Assembly: GCA_949743265.1 (NCBI GenBank) | Contig: CATJSX010000058.1 | Span: 1-32,322 of the forward strand | Direction: 5' to 3' | Length of the DNA stretch: 32,322 bases | From: an uncultured Peptococcaceae bacterium | Lineage (GTDB): Bacteria; Bacillota; Peptococcia; Peptococcales; Peptococcaceae | In this document: positions 8,014 to 16,170 of the stretch, in pieces | Layout: each line of letters begins with the position of its first letter | How positions within the stretch are numbered: position 1 is the first letter of the stretch | The notes under the pieces: generated by a model | The model's database searches: none | The model's input: the letters and a program-made list of their open reading frames with translations, nothing else | Told to the model about the DNA's origin: nothing | Translations under genes and position numbers: made by a program

Positions 8014-9681
8014 TTAAGCTACTGTTATGCCTCGATTGATGGCGCTGACTAAAGCATTGATGGAAGCAGTAATAATATCGTTATCAATACCTGCGCCCCA
8101 AATAGTCTGACCATCTTCGCGGTCAATTCCCACATAAGCGATTGCTTGTGAAGTGGATCCAAGCTGTAGGGCGTGTTCTGTATAGGTCAAATTTTTATAC
8201 GATAAGTTTAGCTGTTGATGCAGCCCATTGCTGATAGCATCAAGACGACCGTTGCCATCAGCAGTAAACGTTTGCGATTGACCGTTTAATTCTGCGCTGA
8301 TAACAGCATGAATTCTTTCACCTTCCCGTTTGAAATGATGGCTGAGGATTTGGAGTTTGCCTTGCACATTGACATATTCTTCGAGAAAAATATTTTTGAT
8401 TTCTTCTGGCAATAACTCTTTGTGTTGATGATCAGAAATACCTTTGACCACATAGCCAAAATCCTCACGCATCTTAGGCGGCAGATCCAGACCAAATTTT
8501 TGTTCTAAAAGATAGCCGATGCCGCCTTTGCCAGATTGGCTGTTGATACGAATAACATCAGCGTCGTATTCACGACCGACATCTTTCGGATCTAATGGTA
8601 GATAAGGAATATCCCAAATTTTATTGTCATGTTCTTCACGCCACTTCATCCCTTTGGCGATAGCGTCTTGATGTGAACCCGAAAACGCCGCAAAAACCAA
8701 TTGACCGCCATATGGTTGACGCTCATATACTTTCATGCCTGTCATGGCTTCATAAACTTCCACAATTTCCGGCATATTGGTAAAATCTAAGTTAGGTTCA
8801 ACGCCATGAGAATACATATTAAGCGCTAATGTGATAATGTCAACATTCCCCGTTCGTTCACCGTTGCCAAACAAGGTGCCTTCAATACGGTCAGCTCCAG
8901 CCAAAAGTCCCAGTTCCGCATCAGCTACGCCGCAGCCGCGGTCATTATGCGGATGAAGCGACAAAATAACATTCTCACGATACTTCAAATGTTTACTCAT
9001 ATACTCAATTTGGCTGGCATAAACATGAGGCAATGACATTTCCACCGTAGCCGGCAGATTGATGATGACTTTGTGTTCTTTATCTGGTTGCCAAATATCC
9101 AATACTTTGTTGCAAATTTCCAAAGCAAATTCCATTTCTGTTCCGGTGAAACTTTCCGGCGAATATTCAAAGCGAAAATTACCTTCAGTTTTTTCGCCAT
9201 ATTCTTTTAATAGTTTAGCACCGTTTTCGGCAATCTTGATAATTTCTGCTTCTGATTTTTTAAAAACCATCGTTCGTTGTGCTACAGAAGTGGAATTATA
9301 CAAATGAACCACAGCATTTTTACAGCCTTTTAATGCTTCAAAAGTTTTCTTGATGATATGTTCTCTGGCCTGCGTTAAAACTTGCACTGTTACATCGTCA
9401 GGAATCAAGTCGTCATCAATCAGCTTACGCAAAAATTCAAATTCCGTTTCGGAAGCAGCAGGAAAACCAACCTCTATCTCTTTAAAACCTAATTTGACCA
9501 ATAATTTGAAAAACGTAATTTTTTCTTCCAAACTCATTGGTACAATCAACGCTTGATTGCCATCACGCAAATCAACGCTACACCATGCCGGCGCTTGGTC
9601 AATATATTCCTTACGGCTCCATTCCAGCGATTCTTCTGGCGGCATGAAATAACCTCTTTTGTATTTGTCTGTATAATGCAT
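8014..9681 (-). CDS. leuA: 2-isopropylmalate synthase
   Basis: A protein of 555 residues, the first enzyme of leucine synthesis, condensing acetyl-CoA with 2-oxoisovalerate. It is the long form like the yeast enzyme (LeuA type 2). The N-terminal region MPPEESLEWSRKEYIDQAP precedes the catalytic barrel with CSVDLRDGNQ, EVGFPAAS and the metal-binding LHPHNDRGCG, then GNGERTGNVD. The C-terminal part (from about residue 430) is the leucine-sensing regulatory domain. The start ATG at 9681 is set by AAAGGAG 8 nt upstream; a longer reading frame would run back into the leader terminator. It is controlled by the T-box leader directly upstream and shares a terminator with the convergent gene. Confidence 0.95.
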   Translation of the reverse strand: MHYTDKYKRGYFMPPEESLEWSRKEYIDQAPAWCSVDLRDGNQALIVPMSLEEKITFFKLLVKLGFKEIEVGFPAASETEFEFLRKLIDDDLIPDDVTVQVLTQAREHIIKKTFEALKGCKNAVVHLYNSTSVAQRTMVFKKSEAEIIKIAENGAKLLKEYGEKTEGNFRFEYSPESFTGTEMEFALEICNKVLDIWQPDKEHKVIINLPATVEMSLPHVYASQIEYMSKHLKYRENVILSLHPHNDRGCGVADAELGLLAGADRIEGTLFGNGERTGNVDIITLALNMYSHGVEPNLDFTNMPEIVEVYEAMTGMKVYERQPYGGQLVFAAFSGSHQDAIAKGMKWREEHDNKIWDIPYLPLDPKDVGREYDADVIRINSQSGKGGIGYLLEQKFGLDLPPKMREDFGYVVKGISDHQHKELLPEEIKNIFLEEYVNVQGKLQILSHHFKREGERIHAVISAELNGQSQTFTADGNGRLDAISNGLHQQLNLSYKNLTYTEHALQLGSTSQAIAYVGIDREDGQTIWGAGIDNDIITASINALVSAINRGITVA

Positions 9682-9702
9682 AATACTCACTCCTTTGTCA
9701 AA

Positions 9703-9744
9703 ATAAAAAAGCCCTTCATCTCTCAAAAGAGACGAAAGACTTTT
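9703..9744 (-). terminator. T-box leader terminator
   Basis: On the minus strand AGTCTTTCGTCTC pairs, with some G-U pairs, with GAGATGAAGGGCT, followed by TTTTT. It lies between the T-box motif and the leuA ribosome binding site, as expected for the regulated attenuator. Confidence 0.85.
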
Positions 9745-9990
9745 ATTTTCGCGGTACCACTCTCATTCATACATTTTTTGTATGCCCTCATTCCAGATAC
9801 GGACGCCAAGCGTCTTATATCCTCCTGTTATAACGGTCAGTTTCCGGCTTGACCTACTCGAATACTTCTTTCAGCTAGCTGCTTCAAGGCGAGTTCACAT
9901 CTTCTTTGCCACTGTTTTACACCGACCAACAGCTCTCTGGAGACGCCAAAAACATTACTATTCCTCTGCGACGCATTTATCAATTATTTT
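9703..9990 (-). promoter_or_regulatory. Leucine T-box leader of leuA
   Basis: The antiterminator T-box sequence GAGAGTGGTACCGCG is present on the minus strand, with TGGTACCGCG at fwd 9750-9759. Further upstream the Stem I specifier region reads GTGAACTCGCC, placing CTC (a leucine codon) at fwd 9891-9893. The AGAGAGCTG...GGTCGGTG stretch fits Stem I distal elements. Uncharged tRNA-Leu would stabilise the antiterminator and permit leuA transcription; charged tRNA lets the terminator form. The leucine specifier matches the downstream gene, which makes the call strong. Confidence 0.92.
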
Positions 9991-9995
9991 GGTTT

Positions 9996-10024
9996 AGTAT
10001 AATATAAAGTTCGTCAATATGCAA
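9996..10024 (-). promoter_or_regulatory. leuA promoter
   Basis: On the minus strand TTGCAT (fwd 10019-10024), a 17-nt spacer and TATACT (fwd 9996-10001). It starts 4 bp after the stop codon of the small retron-linked ORF. No terminator is seen between that ORF and this promoter, so retron transcripts would run into the T-box leader. Confidence 0.6.
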
Positions 10025-10027
10025 GAC

Positions 10028-10207
10028 TTATTTTTCTTCCTTTTCTATAGCGGTCTTACTTTTTTGCTTTTGATATTGTTCCATCAACGTTTTTAAACGG
10101 GTTTGCTGTGATTGAGATCCGTTTTGGTATGACGTTTTAACGCCTTTAGCGCTTTGCTCATGCCATTTATTGCGGTTTTTTGGTGTTACATAAACATTTT
10201 TGCCCAT
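10028..10207 (-). CDS. Small basic protein coupled to the retron RT
   Basis: A 59-residue very polar, Lys/Gln-rich protein beginning MGKNVYVTPKNRNKWHEQ and ending in a charged tail (KSKTAIEKEEK). There is no hydrophobic segment or signal peptide. The second half (about residues 36-59) could form an amphipathic helix or coiled coil. The start is separated by one base from the RT stop codon, and its AAAGGAG site lies inside the last RT codons, so the two are translationally coupled. The VYVTPKN...KW opening faintly recalls DUF2188-type small proteins, but this is an impression only. Function unknown. By position it is the only candidate accessory or effector protein of the retron. Confidence 0.7.
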   Translation of the reverse strand: MGKNVYVTPKNRNKWHEQSAKGVKTSYQNGSQSQQTRLKTLMEQYQKQKSKTAIEKEEK

Positions 10208-10208
10208 G

Positions 10209-11183
10209 TTAAACTCCTTTTGCTGAATTAGCCAACTGTATCAAAATCGTTTCTTTGGCTTCGACAAAAAATGAATCTGTCGGATTAAGCTGCAAAACAT
10301 AATTAACTTTGCCCAATAAATGCTGCCAGTAGCGTTCTTCTGCCAGTTCGCCTAAAGATAAAAAATACGTATCTCTTATGGTCTGCAAATGTGCTCTTAC
10401 TCCAAACTTCTGGCAATAATAAATTTCTTGTCGAAGTTTACGACGATAGTTTTTTGGCGCTTGCAATTTTTCATTAACAATCGCTCCTGTAACGAGTTGT
10501 TGTTTATAGTAAGGCATTATTTTGGTTTTAGCCGCTTTTAAATGAAATCCTTGTTTATGCAGTAATCTTTGTGCTAAAGCAAGGACTTCTTTAGCATTAA
10601 ACTGTCCAGAAAAAATTAAATCGTCACAGTAGCGGCTATAACTGATTGCCCGTTCTTGACACCATGCGCCTATTGTTTCATCAAAACGATTCAACACCAA
10701 ATTAGCTAATATCGGCGAAGTAGGCGCTCCTTGCGGCAAATGTTCGCGATAACAACATAAATTAGCCAACATCGTCCCAATCCGTTTGGACCAACCGCTA
10801 AAAGCACTGGTATATACCTGCAAATAAGTAATATTATCAAAAAAATCAGCGATGTCTAAACGCATTACTAACGGTTTTCCTAAGTGAAGAGATGCATTTT
10901 GGGCTAATCCTATCTTTTGCCGATAAGCCATAGCGAAATTCGAAATGGGTAGTTTTATCAGTAACTTGTCCAAAATTTGCCGTTGAACGAGTTTAAGCAG
11001 ATAATCTGGCGCCAAAATTTGGCGTTTGGAACCATCTGTTTTTTTAAGATAAATAACTTGGTAATGTTTTTCTGGTTCTTTACTGAGGGCAAAAAGCGTT
11101 GCTAATTCTTTTTCTGGAGACCAAGAATTTTCACCTAATAAAGACCAATGCAACAGCAATCTGTAGTCATCACATATTATCAT
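10209..11183 (-). CDS. Retron-type reverse transcriptase
   Basis: A 324-residue RT that copies the msd part of the adjacent RNA into branched msDNA. Motifs in order: NASLH (about 96-100), the retron-specific NAxxH; RLDIADFFDNI (motif A); LPQGAPTSPILANL (about 149-162, motif B); RYCDDL (about 184-189), the active site with YCDD in place of the common YADD; and VTGAIVN (from about 231), the retron VTG motif. It ends with a thumb segment containing NYVLQLNPTD. There is no maturase or endonuclease domain and no fused effector. The ATG at 11183 has AGGCGGTGA 8 nt upstream; a GTG at 11195 is an alternative start. The structured RNA lies 46 bp upstream and a coupled small ORF follows. Confidence 0.93.
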   Translation of the reverse strand: MIICDDYRLLLHWSLLGENSWSPEKELATLFALSKEPEKHYQVIYLKKTDGSKRQILAPDYLLKLVQRQILDKLLIKLPISNFAMAYRQKIGLAQNASLHLGKPLVMRLDIADFFDNITYLQVYTSAFSGWSKRIGTMLANLCCYREHLPQGAPTSPILANLVLNRFDETIGAWCQERAISYSRYCDDLIFSGQFNAKEVLALAQRLLHKQGFHLKAAKTKIMPYYKQQLVTGAIVNEKLQAPKNYRRKLRQEIYYCQKFGVRAHLQTIRDTYFLSLGELAEERYWQHLLGKVNYVLQLNPTDSFFVEAKETILIQLANSAKGV

Positions 11184-11228
11184 GTGGTTATTCACCGCCT
11201 GCCTTATTCAGCTGCTTTATAAAAAGCT

Positions 11229-11409
11229 ACGAAGGCAATACCCAAAGCGAAGCCAAAAGTTGCGCAGTCGTGCAAGCGAAGCGGCATCGCACATGAAATG
11301 TGCTGCAGCACGATGGAGCGACCTTTTGGTCTTTAGCTGCAATCTGTTTGATCAGACGGCGAATCGCCGCCTGATTGAAAATTATTTTCAATAAAACTAT
11401 TGCCTTCGT
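11229..11409 (-). ncRNA. Retron msr-msd RNA
   Basis: Bounded on the minus strand by ACGAAGGCAATA (a1, fwd 11398-11409) and TATTGCCTTCGT (a2, fwd 11229-11240), a perfect 12-bp inverted repeat. The G directly after a1 (fwd 11397) is a candidate branch nucleotide. The msr side has two hairpins: ATTGAAAA/TTTTCAAT, and a 9-bp stem CAGGCGGCG-ATT-CGCCGTCTG. The msd side forms one long nested hairpin, fwd 11253-11259 (CCAAAAG) with 11323-11329, CGC with GCG, and 11268-11273 (TCGTGC) with 11308-11313, enclosing GCACAT-GAA-ATGTGC. Position directly upstream of the RT and the a1/a2 arrangement match known retrons. Exact msr/msd borders and the msDNA ends are inferred. Confidence 0.88.
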
Positions 11410-11425
11410 TTTCTAAAGACAGTCT

Positions 11426-11431
11426 ATCATA
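11426..11431 (-). promoter_or_regulatory. Candidate -10 box for the retron
   Basis: TATGAT on the minus strand ends 16 bp before a1, placing a start site a few bases upstream of the msr-msd RNA. No good -35 is found at 17 nt; TTGTCA lies only 13 nt upstream. Weak. Confidence 0.3.
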
Positions 11432-11481
11432 AGATATCTTTTAATGACAATATATTTCATGCGTTTCAATATAAAGATGTT

Positions 11482-12399
11482 CTATTTATCATCTTCAAGA
11501 AATAGTACCTCTGGTTCCAAGTTAATTTGAAACTGCTTATGCACCTGATTCTTAATTTTCTCCATTAGTAAGCGCACATCATCAGCACTAGCATTGCCTA
11601 AATTGACAATAAAATTACTGTGCAATTCTGAGACCTTTGCCTGTCCGATTTGCCAGCCTTTAGCGCCAACGGCTTCAATTAAAGCGGCTGCCGCTTGCAT
11701 TGGTGGATTTTTAAAAATACTGCCGGCACTAGGGTAATTAAGCGGCTGTTTTTGCTGACGACTTTGTTTATATTGAAGCATTTGTTCTTTGATAGCTGCG
11801 CTGTTTCCTTTTTTTAATCGGAGAACAACTGACAAGATGACTAATGATTGGTCATGCTTAAACAGGCTATCACGATAACAAAAGGCGGCTTCTGTAGCTG
11901 CAATGGTTTGTTTTTGTCCATAAACATCACAATAAGTAACGGTTTCTATACTATCAGATAATTGCTGACCATGTGCGCCGGCGTTCATTACTACTGCTCC
12001 GCCAAGACTGCCGGGAATACCAGCGGCAAATTCTAAACCGCTAAGACCGTGCTCTGCTGCTTTGGTTGCTAAAAAAGGGAGCGGGACGCCGCTTTCGGCC
12101 ATTATTCGTTCGTCGTCAATAACAACCGTTTTCATTTGTCCGCCAAGTTTTAAAACTATTCCGCTAAGACCATCGTCGCTGATGAGAAGATTGGAGCCGC
12201 CACCTAAAATACGCAGCGGCAAACGATGTTTATGAGCGAAACTGACGATGGTGCATAATTGATTCGGCTCTTTAGGCAAAATCATAACTTCTGCTGGTCC
12301 GCCGATTTTAAACGTCGTATGGTTTTTAAGCGGCTCTGCTAAACGTATTTCACCTATATCTAGCGTTTGCAGCTGGCTCAGCCAATCTTTTGTAGACAA
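11482..12399 (-). CDS. murB: UDP-N-acetylenolpyruvoylglucosamine reductase
   Basis: A 305-residue FAD enzyme that reduces UDP-GlcNAc-enolpyruvate to UDP-MurNAc with NADPH in the cytoplasm. Marks: NHTTFKIGGPA and LGGGSNLL for FAD, GLEFAAGIPGSLGGAVVMNAGA, and YPSAGSIFKNP with the catalytic Ser; the C-terminal LEPEV carries the active-site Glu. The start is TTG at 12399, chosen because AGAGGA lies 7 nt upstream, while a longer reading frame would overlap the end of murC without a site. It is the last dcw gene here. The retron RNA begins about 70 bp beyond its stop, where ftsQ or related genes are often found. Confidence 0.95.
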   Translation of the reverse strand: MSTKDWLSQLQTLDIGEIRLAEPLKNHTTFKIGGPAEVMILPKEPNQLCTIVSFAHKHRLPLRILGGGSNLLISDDGLSGIVLKLGGQMKTVVIDDERIMAESGVPLPFLATKAAEHGLSGLEFAAGIPGSLGGAVVMNAGAHGQQLSDSIETVTYCDVYGQKQTIAATEAAFCYRDSLFKHDQSLVILSVVLRLKKGNSAAIKEQMLQYKQSRQQKQPLNYPSAGSIFKNPPMQAAAALIEAVGAKGWQIGQAKVSELHSNFIVNLGNASADDVRLLMEKIKNQVHKQFQINLEPEVLFLEDDK

Positions 12400-12410
12400 T
12401 TTCTTTTCCT

Positions 12411-13784
12411 CTATTCTGTATGTTTTTTTAATAACTCCGCCAGTTCTGCGGCGTTTTGCCAAATACTACCTGCTCCCAACATCAAAACCATGTCGCCCGA
12501 TTTGACTTCTTTCAATATCATTTGGTTGAGCTCGCTTTGTTTAACAAACACTGCCTCTGTATCTTTGGACATTTCCGTTAAAATTACATCAGACTCAGCT
12601 CCTAATGATATATCTTCTCCAGCTGAGTAGACTTCTGTTAAAAATACTTTATCCGCTTGTCGTAAACTCTGTGCAAAATTTTTGGCTAAAAATTTTGTTC
12701 TGCTGTAACGATGGGGTTGAAAAGCCACTAAAAGCCGTCCTGAATGATTACTTCTAGCAGCTTCAATTGTCGCCTGAATTTCTGTGGGATGATGCGCGTA
12801 ATCATCTATTACTTTGATATTACCTGCTTCTCCAATGAGCTGGAAGCGTCTTTTGGCGCCGCTGAACTGTGCTAAACATTGACTAATTTGTGCAAAATCC
12901 AAATTAAAATACCGTCCAACAGTAACAGCAGCCAAACCGTTAGTCATATTATGCTTTCCCGGTACTTGCAAAACCAATTCGCCTAAATACACGCCATTTT
13001 CATAAATATCTGCACGATTGTCACCATCATGACGCCAATTACGCGCTTGATACTGTGCGTTTTCGTGGAAACCATAAGTAATGGATTGACCTTTTTCGTA
13101 CTTCATCACTTCAGCTACTTCCGGACAATCTAAGCAATAAATACCGACGCCATGGTCATCGCTTTTTTGGATAAATTCAATAAATGTCGCCTGAATTTCT
13201 GCCAGATCCTTGTAATGATCCAAATGATCTTCTTCAATATTGGTAATTATTTTCATCCATGGTGATAATTTAAGAAAGGATGCGTCGCTTTCATCAGCTT
13301 CTGCTACTAAATAGTCGCTGTTGCCATATTTAGCATTACTGCCAATTTGCTTTAACTCGCCACCGATAATAATCGTAGGATCAATGCCGCAGCTATCCAG
13401 TAAAAGAGCAATCATAGAGGACGTAGTTGTTTTACCGTGTGCGCCAGCAATACAAATCGCTTTTTTATCCATCATTAGAAAAGCCAGCATTTCAGCGCGA
13501 TGAATAATAGGTATGTTTAATGACAGTGCCGCTTGTATTTCAGGATTATCTTCTTTGATTGCTGTTGAACGCACGATTAAATCAATGCTAGAATCAACAT
13601 TTTCTGCTTTTTGACCAATGATTATGCGTGCGCCTCGCTCGCCGAGTCGTTGAGTAACACTGCTGCTTTTGGCGTCAGAACCGCTAATTTCATATCCTAA
13701 CGCTAGCAAGATTTCTGCAATACCGCTCATGCCGATACCGCCGATTCCAATAAAATGTATGTGATTAAAATTGATATTTTCCAA
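12411..13784 (-). CDS. murC: UDP-N-acetylmuramate--L-alanine ligase
   Basis: A 457-residue Mur ligase that adds L-Ala to UDP-MurNAc using ATP. The N-terminal Rossmann motif HFIGIGGIGMSG binds the UDP substrate. GAHGKTTTSSM is the P-loop, EADESDASF and HLDHY follow in the central domain, and DDYAHHPTEI with FQPHRYSRT marks the C-terminal domain. The start is a TTG at 13784 with AGGAG 9 nt upstream. It ends 11 bp before the murB start and follows murG by about 33 bp, so these form one operon. Confidence 0.96.
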   Translation of the reverse strand: MENINFNHIHFIGIGGIGMSGIAEILLALGYEISGSDAKSSSVTQRLGERGARIIIGQKAENVDSSIDLIVRSTAIKEDNPEIQAALSLNIPIIHRAEMLAFLMMDKKAICIAGAHGKTTTSSMIALLLDSCGIDPTIIIGGELKQIGSNAKYGNSDYLVAEADESDASFLKLSPWMKIITNIEEDHLDHYKDLAEIQATFIEFIQKSDDHGVGIYCLDCPEVAEVMKYEKGQSITYGFHENAQYQARNWRHDGDNRADIYENGVYLGELVLQVPGKHNMTNGLAAVTVGRYFNLDFAQISQCLAQFSGAKRRFQLIGEAGNIKVIDDYAHHPTEIQATIEAARSNHSGRLLVAFQPHRYSRTKFLAKNFAQSLRQADKVFLTEVYSAGEDISLGAESDVILTEMSKDTEAVFVKQSELNQMILKEVKSGDMVLMLGAGSIWQNAAELAELLKKHTE

Positions 13785-13817
13785 GCTAGTCAGCTCCTAT
13801 CGCAATCGTTACGTTTG

Positions 13818-14930
13818 TTATTTTTGTAAATAAGGTTCAAGCAACGCTATTATTTTATGTAAGGCTTCTTTATCGCCGATTTCTTTCGCTTGCTGCGCCA
13901 TTTTTTGTCGAATTTCAACATTTTCTGTTAGCTGTATGATAGTTGTTAAAAGTGTTTCTTTCGAAAGCTCTTGATCCAAAATCATCATAGCCGCCCCAGC
14001 GTCAACTAACGCTTGAGCGTTATATTGTTGATGATTTTCACTAGCGAAAGGATAAGGCACCAAGATACTGGCTAAACCACAAGCAGTCAATTCTGCTAAA
14101 AAAGTAGCGCCGGCACGACCAATACAAAAATCTGCTGCATTTAATGCATATTCCATTTCGTGCAAATAAGGCTTCAAAATAATTTGTTTTTGCTTATTTA
14201 AATCAATTCCTAGCTTTTTTATGATTCCTAATGTTTCCTGATAACCATTTTTGCCAGTTAAATGGATGATTTGCAATTCTTTATGTTTGACAAGATCCGG
14301 ATAGCATTGTGCCATTGCTTGATTGATGCTTCTAGCGCCTAAACTGCCGCCGCTGACCAAAAGCGTTACTTTATCTTTCGCTAAACCTAGATAAGCTAAT
14401 CCTTCAGCTTTACTTATATTGAAAACTTCCTGTCGTACAGGCAGCCCCGTTTCTACAATTTTATTCTTTGGTTTGAAATAATCTTTTGCTGCAATAAAAT
14501 TGACCATCACTTGATCAGCAAAACCAGCTAAAAGACGATTGGTAACGCCAGGAAAAGCGTTTTGTTCATGAATAATTGCCGGCTTATGCAACAATTTAGC
14601 CGCTAAAATTACTGGTCCACAAACATATCCGCCAGTACCAATAACCAAATCAGGATCAAATTTCCGTACGACCTTTATTGCTTCAACGCCTCCCGCTATA
14701 GCTTTTAGACCTGCTTTGATCAGCTGAGGCGATAGCTTTCGTGGCAAACCTTCAACACTTATCGTTGCAAAAGAAATATCATTTTTAGGGACAATTGTGC
14801 TTTCCAAGCCTTTTGCTGTGCCAACATAAAGCAGCTTAATATCTGGATATTTTTCTTTTAAATGATTGGCGATAGCTAAAGCTGGATAAATATGTCCGCC
14901 GGTGCCGCCGCCAGTTAACAAAACATTCAT
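13818..14930 (-). CDS. murG: Undecaprenyl-PP-MurNAc-pentapeptide GlcNAc transferase
   Basis: A GT28-family glycosyltransferase of about 370 residues that adds GlcNAc to lipid I to give lipid II on the inner face of the membrane. The N-terminal GGGTGGHIYPALA loop, the VIGTGGYVCGPV segment, the IIHEQNAFPG motif, SGGSLGARSIN and the C-terminal GRAGATFLAEL are all present. Three start codons lie in a row (GTG 14936, ATG 14933, ATG 14930). The last fits best with AGGT upstream, but the choice is soft. It is separated from ftsW by a 120-bp AT-rich gap with no clear element. Confidence 0.95.
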   Translation of the reverse strand: MNVLLTGGGTGGHIYPALAIANHLKEKYPDIKLLYVGTAKGLESTIVPKNDISFATISVEGLPRKLSPQLIKAGLKAIAGGVEAIKVVRKFDPDLVIGTGGYVCGPVILAAKLLHKPAIIHEQNAFPGVTNRLLAGFADQVMVNFIAAKDYFKPKNKIVETGLPVRQEVFNISKAEGLAYLGLAKDKVTLLVSGGSLGARSINQAMAQCYPDLVKHKELQIIHLTGKNGYQETLGIIKKLGIDLNKQKQIILKPYLHEMEYALNAADFCIGRAGATFLAELTACGLASILVPYPFASENHQQYNAQALVDAGAAMMILDQELSKETLLTTIIQLTENVEIRQKMAQQAKEIGDKEALHKIIALLEPYLQK

Positions 14931-15053
14931 CATCACACCTGCTTTTCGTTAGATTGACGAAACAGTTGCTATTTTTTTCAATATAACTCCTATTATATTT
15001 TATCCATTCCTGCTAAATAAGCTAATTCTATTTTGTTATCTTTTTTATCAATT

Positions 15054-16151
15054 CTATTTTTTGACAAATCTTGACATATTCAATAAAAATCCTGCTGAAG
15101 CCAGCATAATACTCAACGAAGTGCCGCCGTAACTAATAAAAGGCAACGTGATTCCTGTTACTGGCAAAACGCCAACAACAACACATAAATTGATCAGCGC
15201 TTGAATGCCTACACAAACGGTTAGACCGAAAGCGATGTATGACTTAATAGTATCCTCCAGATTCATTGCTACCCAGAATCCACGCCAAACAAAAATAGCA
15301 AAAAGTACAATTACTAGTAGTGCTCCGATAAAACCCAATTCTTCACCAATAATCGCAAAAATAAAGTCGGTATGTTGCTCTGGCAACCATAATAGTTTTT
15401 GACGACTATCTCCCAAGCCAACACCAAAAAGCCAACCGGAACCAAGAGCGTACAATGATTGCACCAACTGCCAGCCGCTTTCGGTTAAGTTTTCAAAAGG
15501 ATGTAAAAAACCGTCGATGCGTTTCAAACGATATGGCTCCAAAATAATGGCTAAGATAACGATACTAATACCTATGAACCCGACAAAAAGCACATGCGCC
15601 CATTTAGCTTGCGCAATAATCATCATGCACAGTAAAGTACCCGCAACAACAATGGCTGTTCCTAGATCTTCTTTAACAATCAAAACGGGAATAACGGCTA
15701 AAAAAACGATAGAAATGAAAAAACCTTTCGGTGTACGAATATTTTTACCCAATGTCTTCAGCCAAATTGCAAACCAGACGATGATAATAGGTTTTGCTAA
15801 TTCTGCCGGAGCAAAACGCACGCTGCGCGTTCCTAGCCAACGTTTTGAACCGCCTACTTCAACAACGAAGGGCAGTGGCAATAAAAGCCAAACCAACATG
15901 ATAATGACTACAACAAGAGCAGGAGTGGCTACATTTTCTACAATTTCTGGTCGAATATACATCATGATAAACATGCCAATCAAACCGATTCCAGCAAAAA
16001 GTATTTGGCGCTTAAAATAGTAGAAAGCATCTTTATTTTCCAGCATAGCCTGATAGGAGCTGGAACTTAATACCATAATAGTACCAATGGTCAGTAATAA
16101 TATCGTCACATAAAATAGCACAAGGTCAGGCTGTTCTTTTCTTCTTTTCAT
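15054..16151 (-). CDS. ftsW: Septal peptidoglycan polymerase FtsW
   Basis: A 365-residue SEDS-family membrane protein with about ten helices that polymerises lipid II at the septum with a partner class B PBP. Family marks: LSSSSYQA early, the GGSKRWLG and FAPAELAKP motifs after helix 4, KEDLGTAIV, LYALGSGWLFGVGLGDSRQK, and the C-terminal GVLPVTGITLPFISYGGTS. FtsW, RodA and SpoVE are close relatives; its place between murD and murG supports FtsW. The ATG follows AGAAGG. The partner PBP is encoded upstream in the same cluster. Confidence 0.93.
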   Translation of the reverse strand: MKRRKEQPDLVLFYVTILLLTIGTIMVLSSSSYQAMLENKDAFYYFKRQILFAGIGLIGMFIMMYIRPEIVENVATPALVVVIIMLVWLLLPLPFVVEVGGSKRWLGTRSVRFAPAELAKPIIIVWFAIWLKTLGKNIRTPKGFFISIVFLAVIPVLIVKEDLGTAIVVAGTLLCMMIIAQAKWAHVLFVGFIGISIVILAIILEPYRLKRIDGFLHPFENLTESGWQLVQSLYALGSGWLFGVGLGDSRQKLLWLPEQHTDFIFAIIGEELGFIGALLVIVLFAIFVWRGFWVAMNLEDTIKSYIAFGLTVCVGIQALINLCVVVGVLPVTGITLPFISYGGTSLSIMLASAGFLLNMSRFVKK

Positions 16152-16170
16152 CGCAGCACCTTCTTTTCGG

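Noticed and set aside
9553-9852. Open frame on the + strand over the leuA start and T-box
   Set aside because: It runs antisense through leuA and the structured leader, with no ribosome binding site; the T-box explains the DNA.
10209-11183. Group II intron or DGR origin for the RT
   Set aside because: No maturase or endonuclease domain and no intron domain V-like structure was seen. NAxxH and VTG plus the flanking a1/a2 repeat point to a retron.
11099-11394. Short + strand frames over the retron RNA
   Set aside because: They follow the complementary strand of stem-loops and the RT start. No initiation site and no protein-like composition.
15517-16020. 167-codon + strand frame inside ftsW
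   Set aside because: Antisense shadow of a well-conserved membrane protein; composition reflects the ftsW codons.
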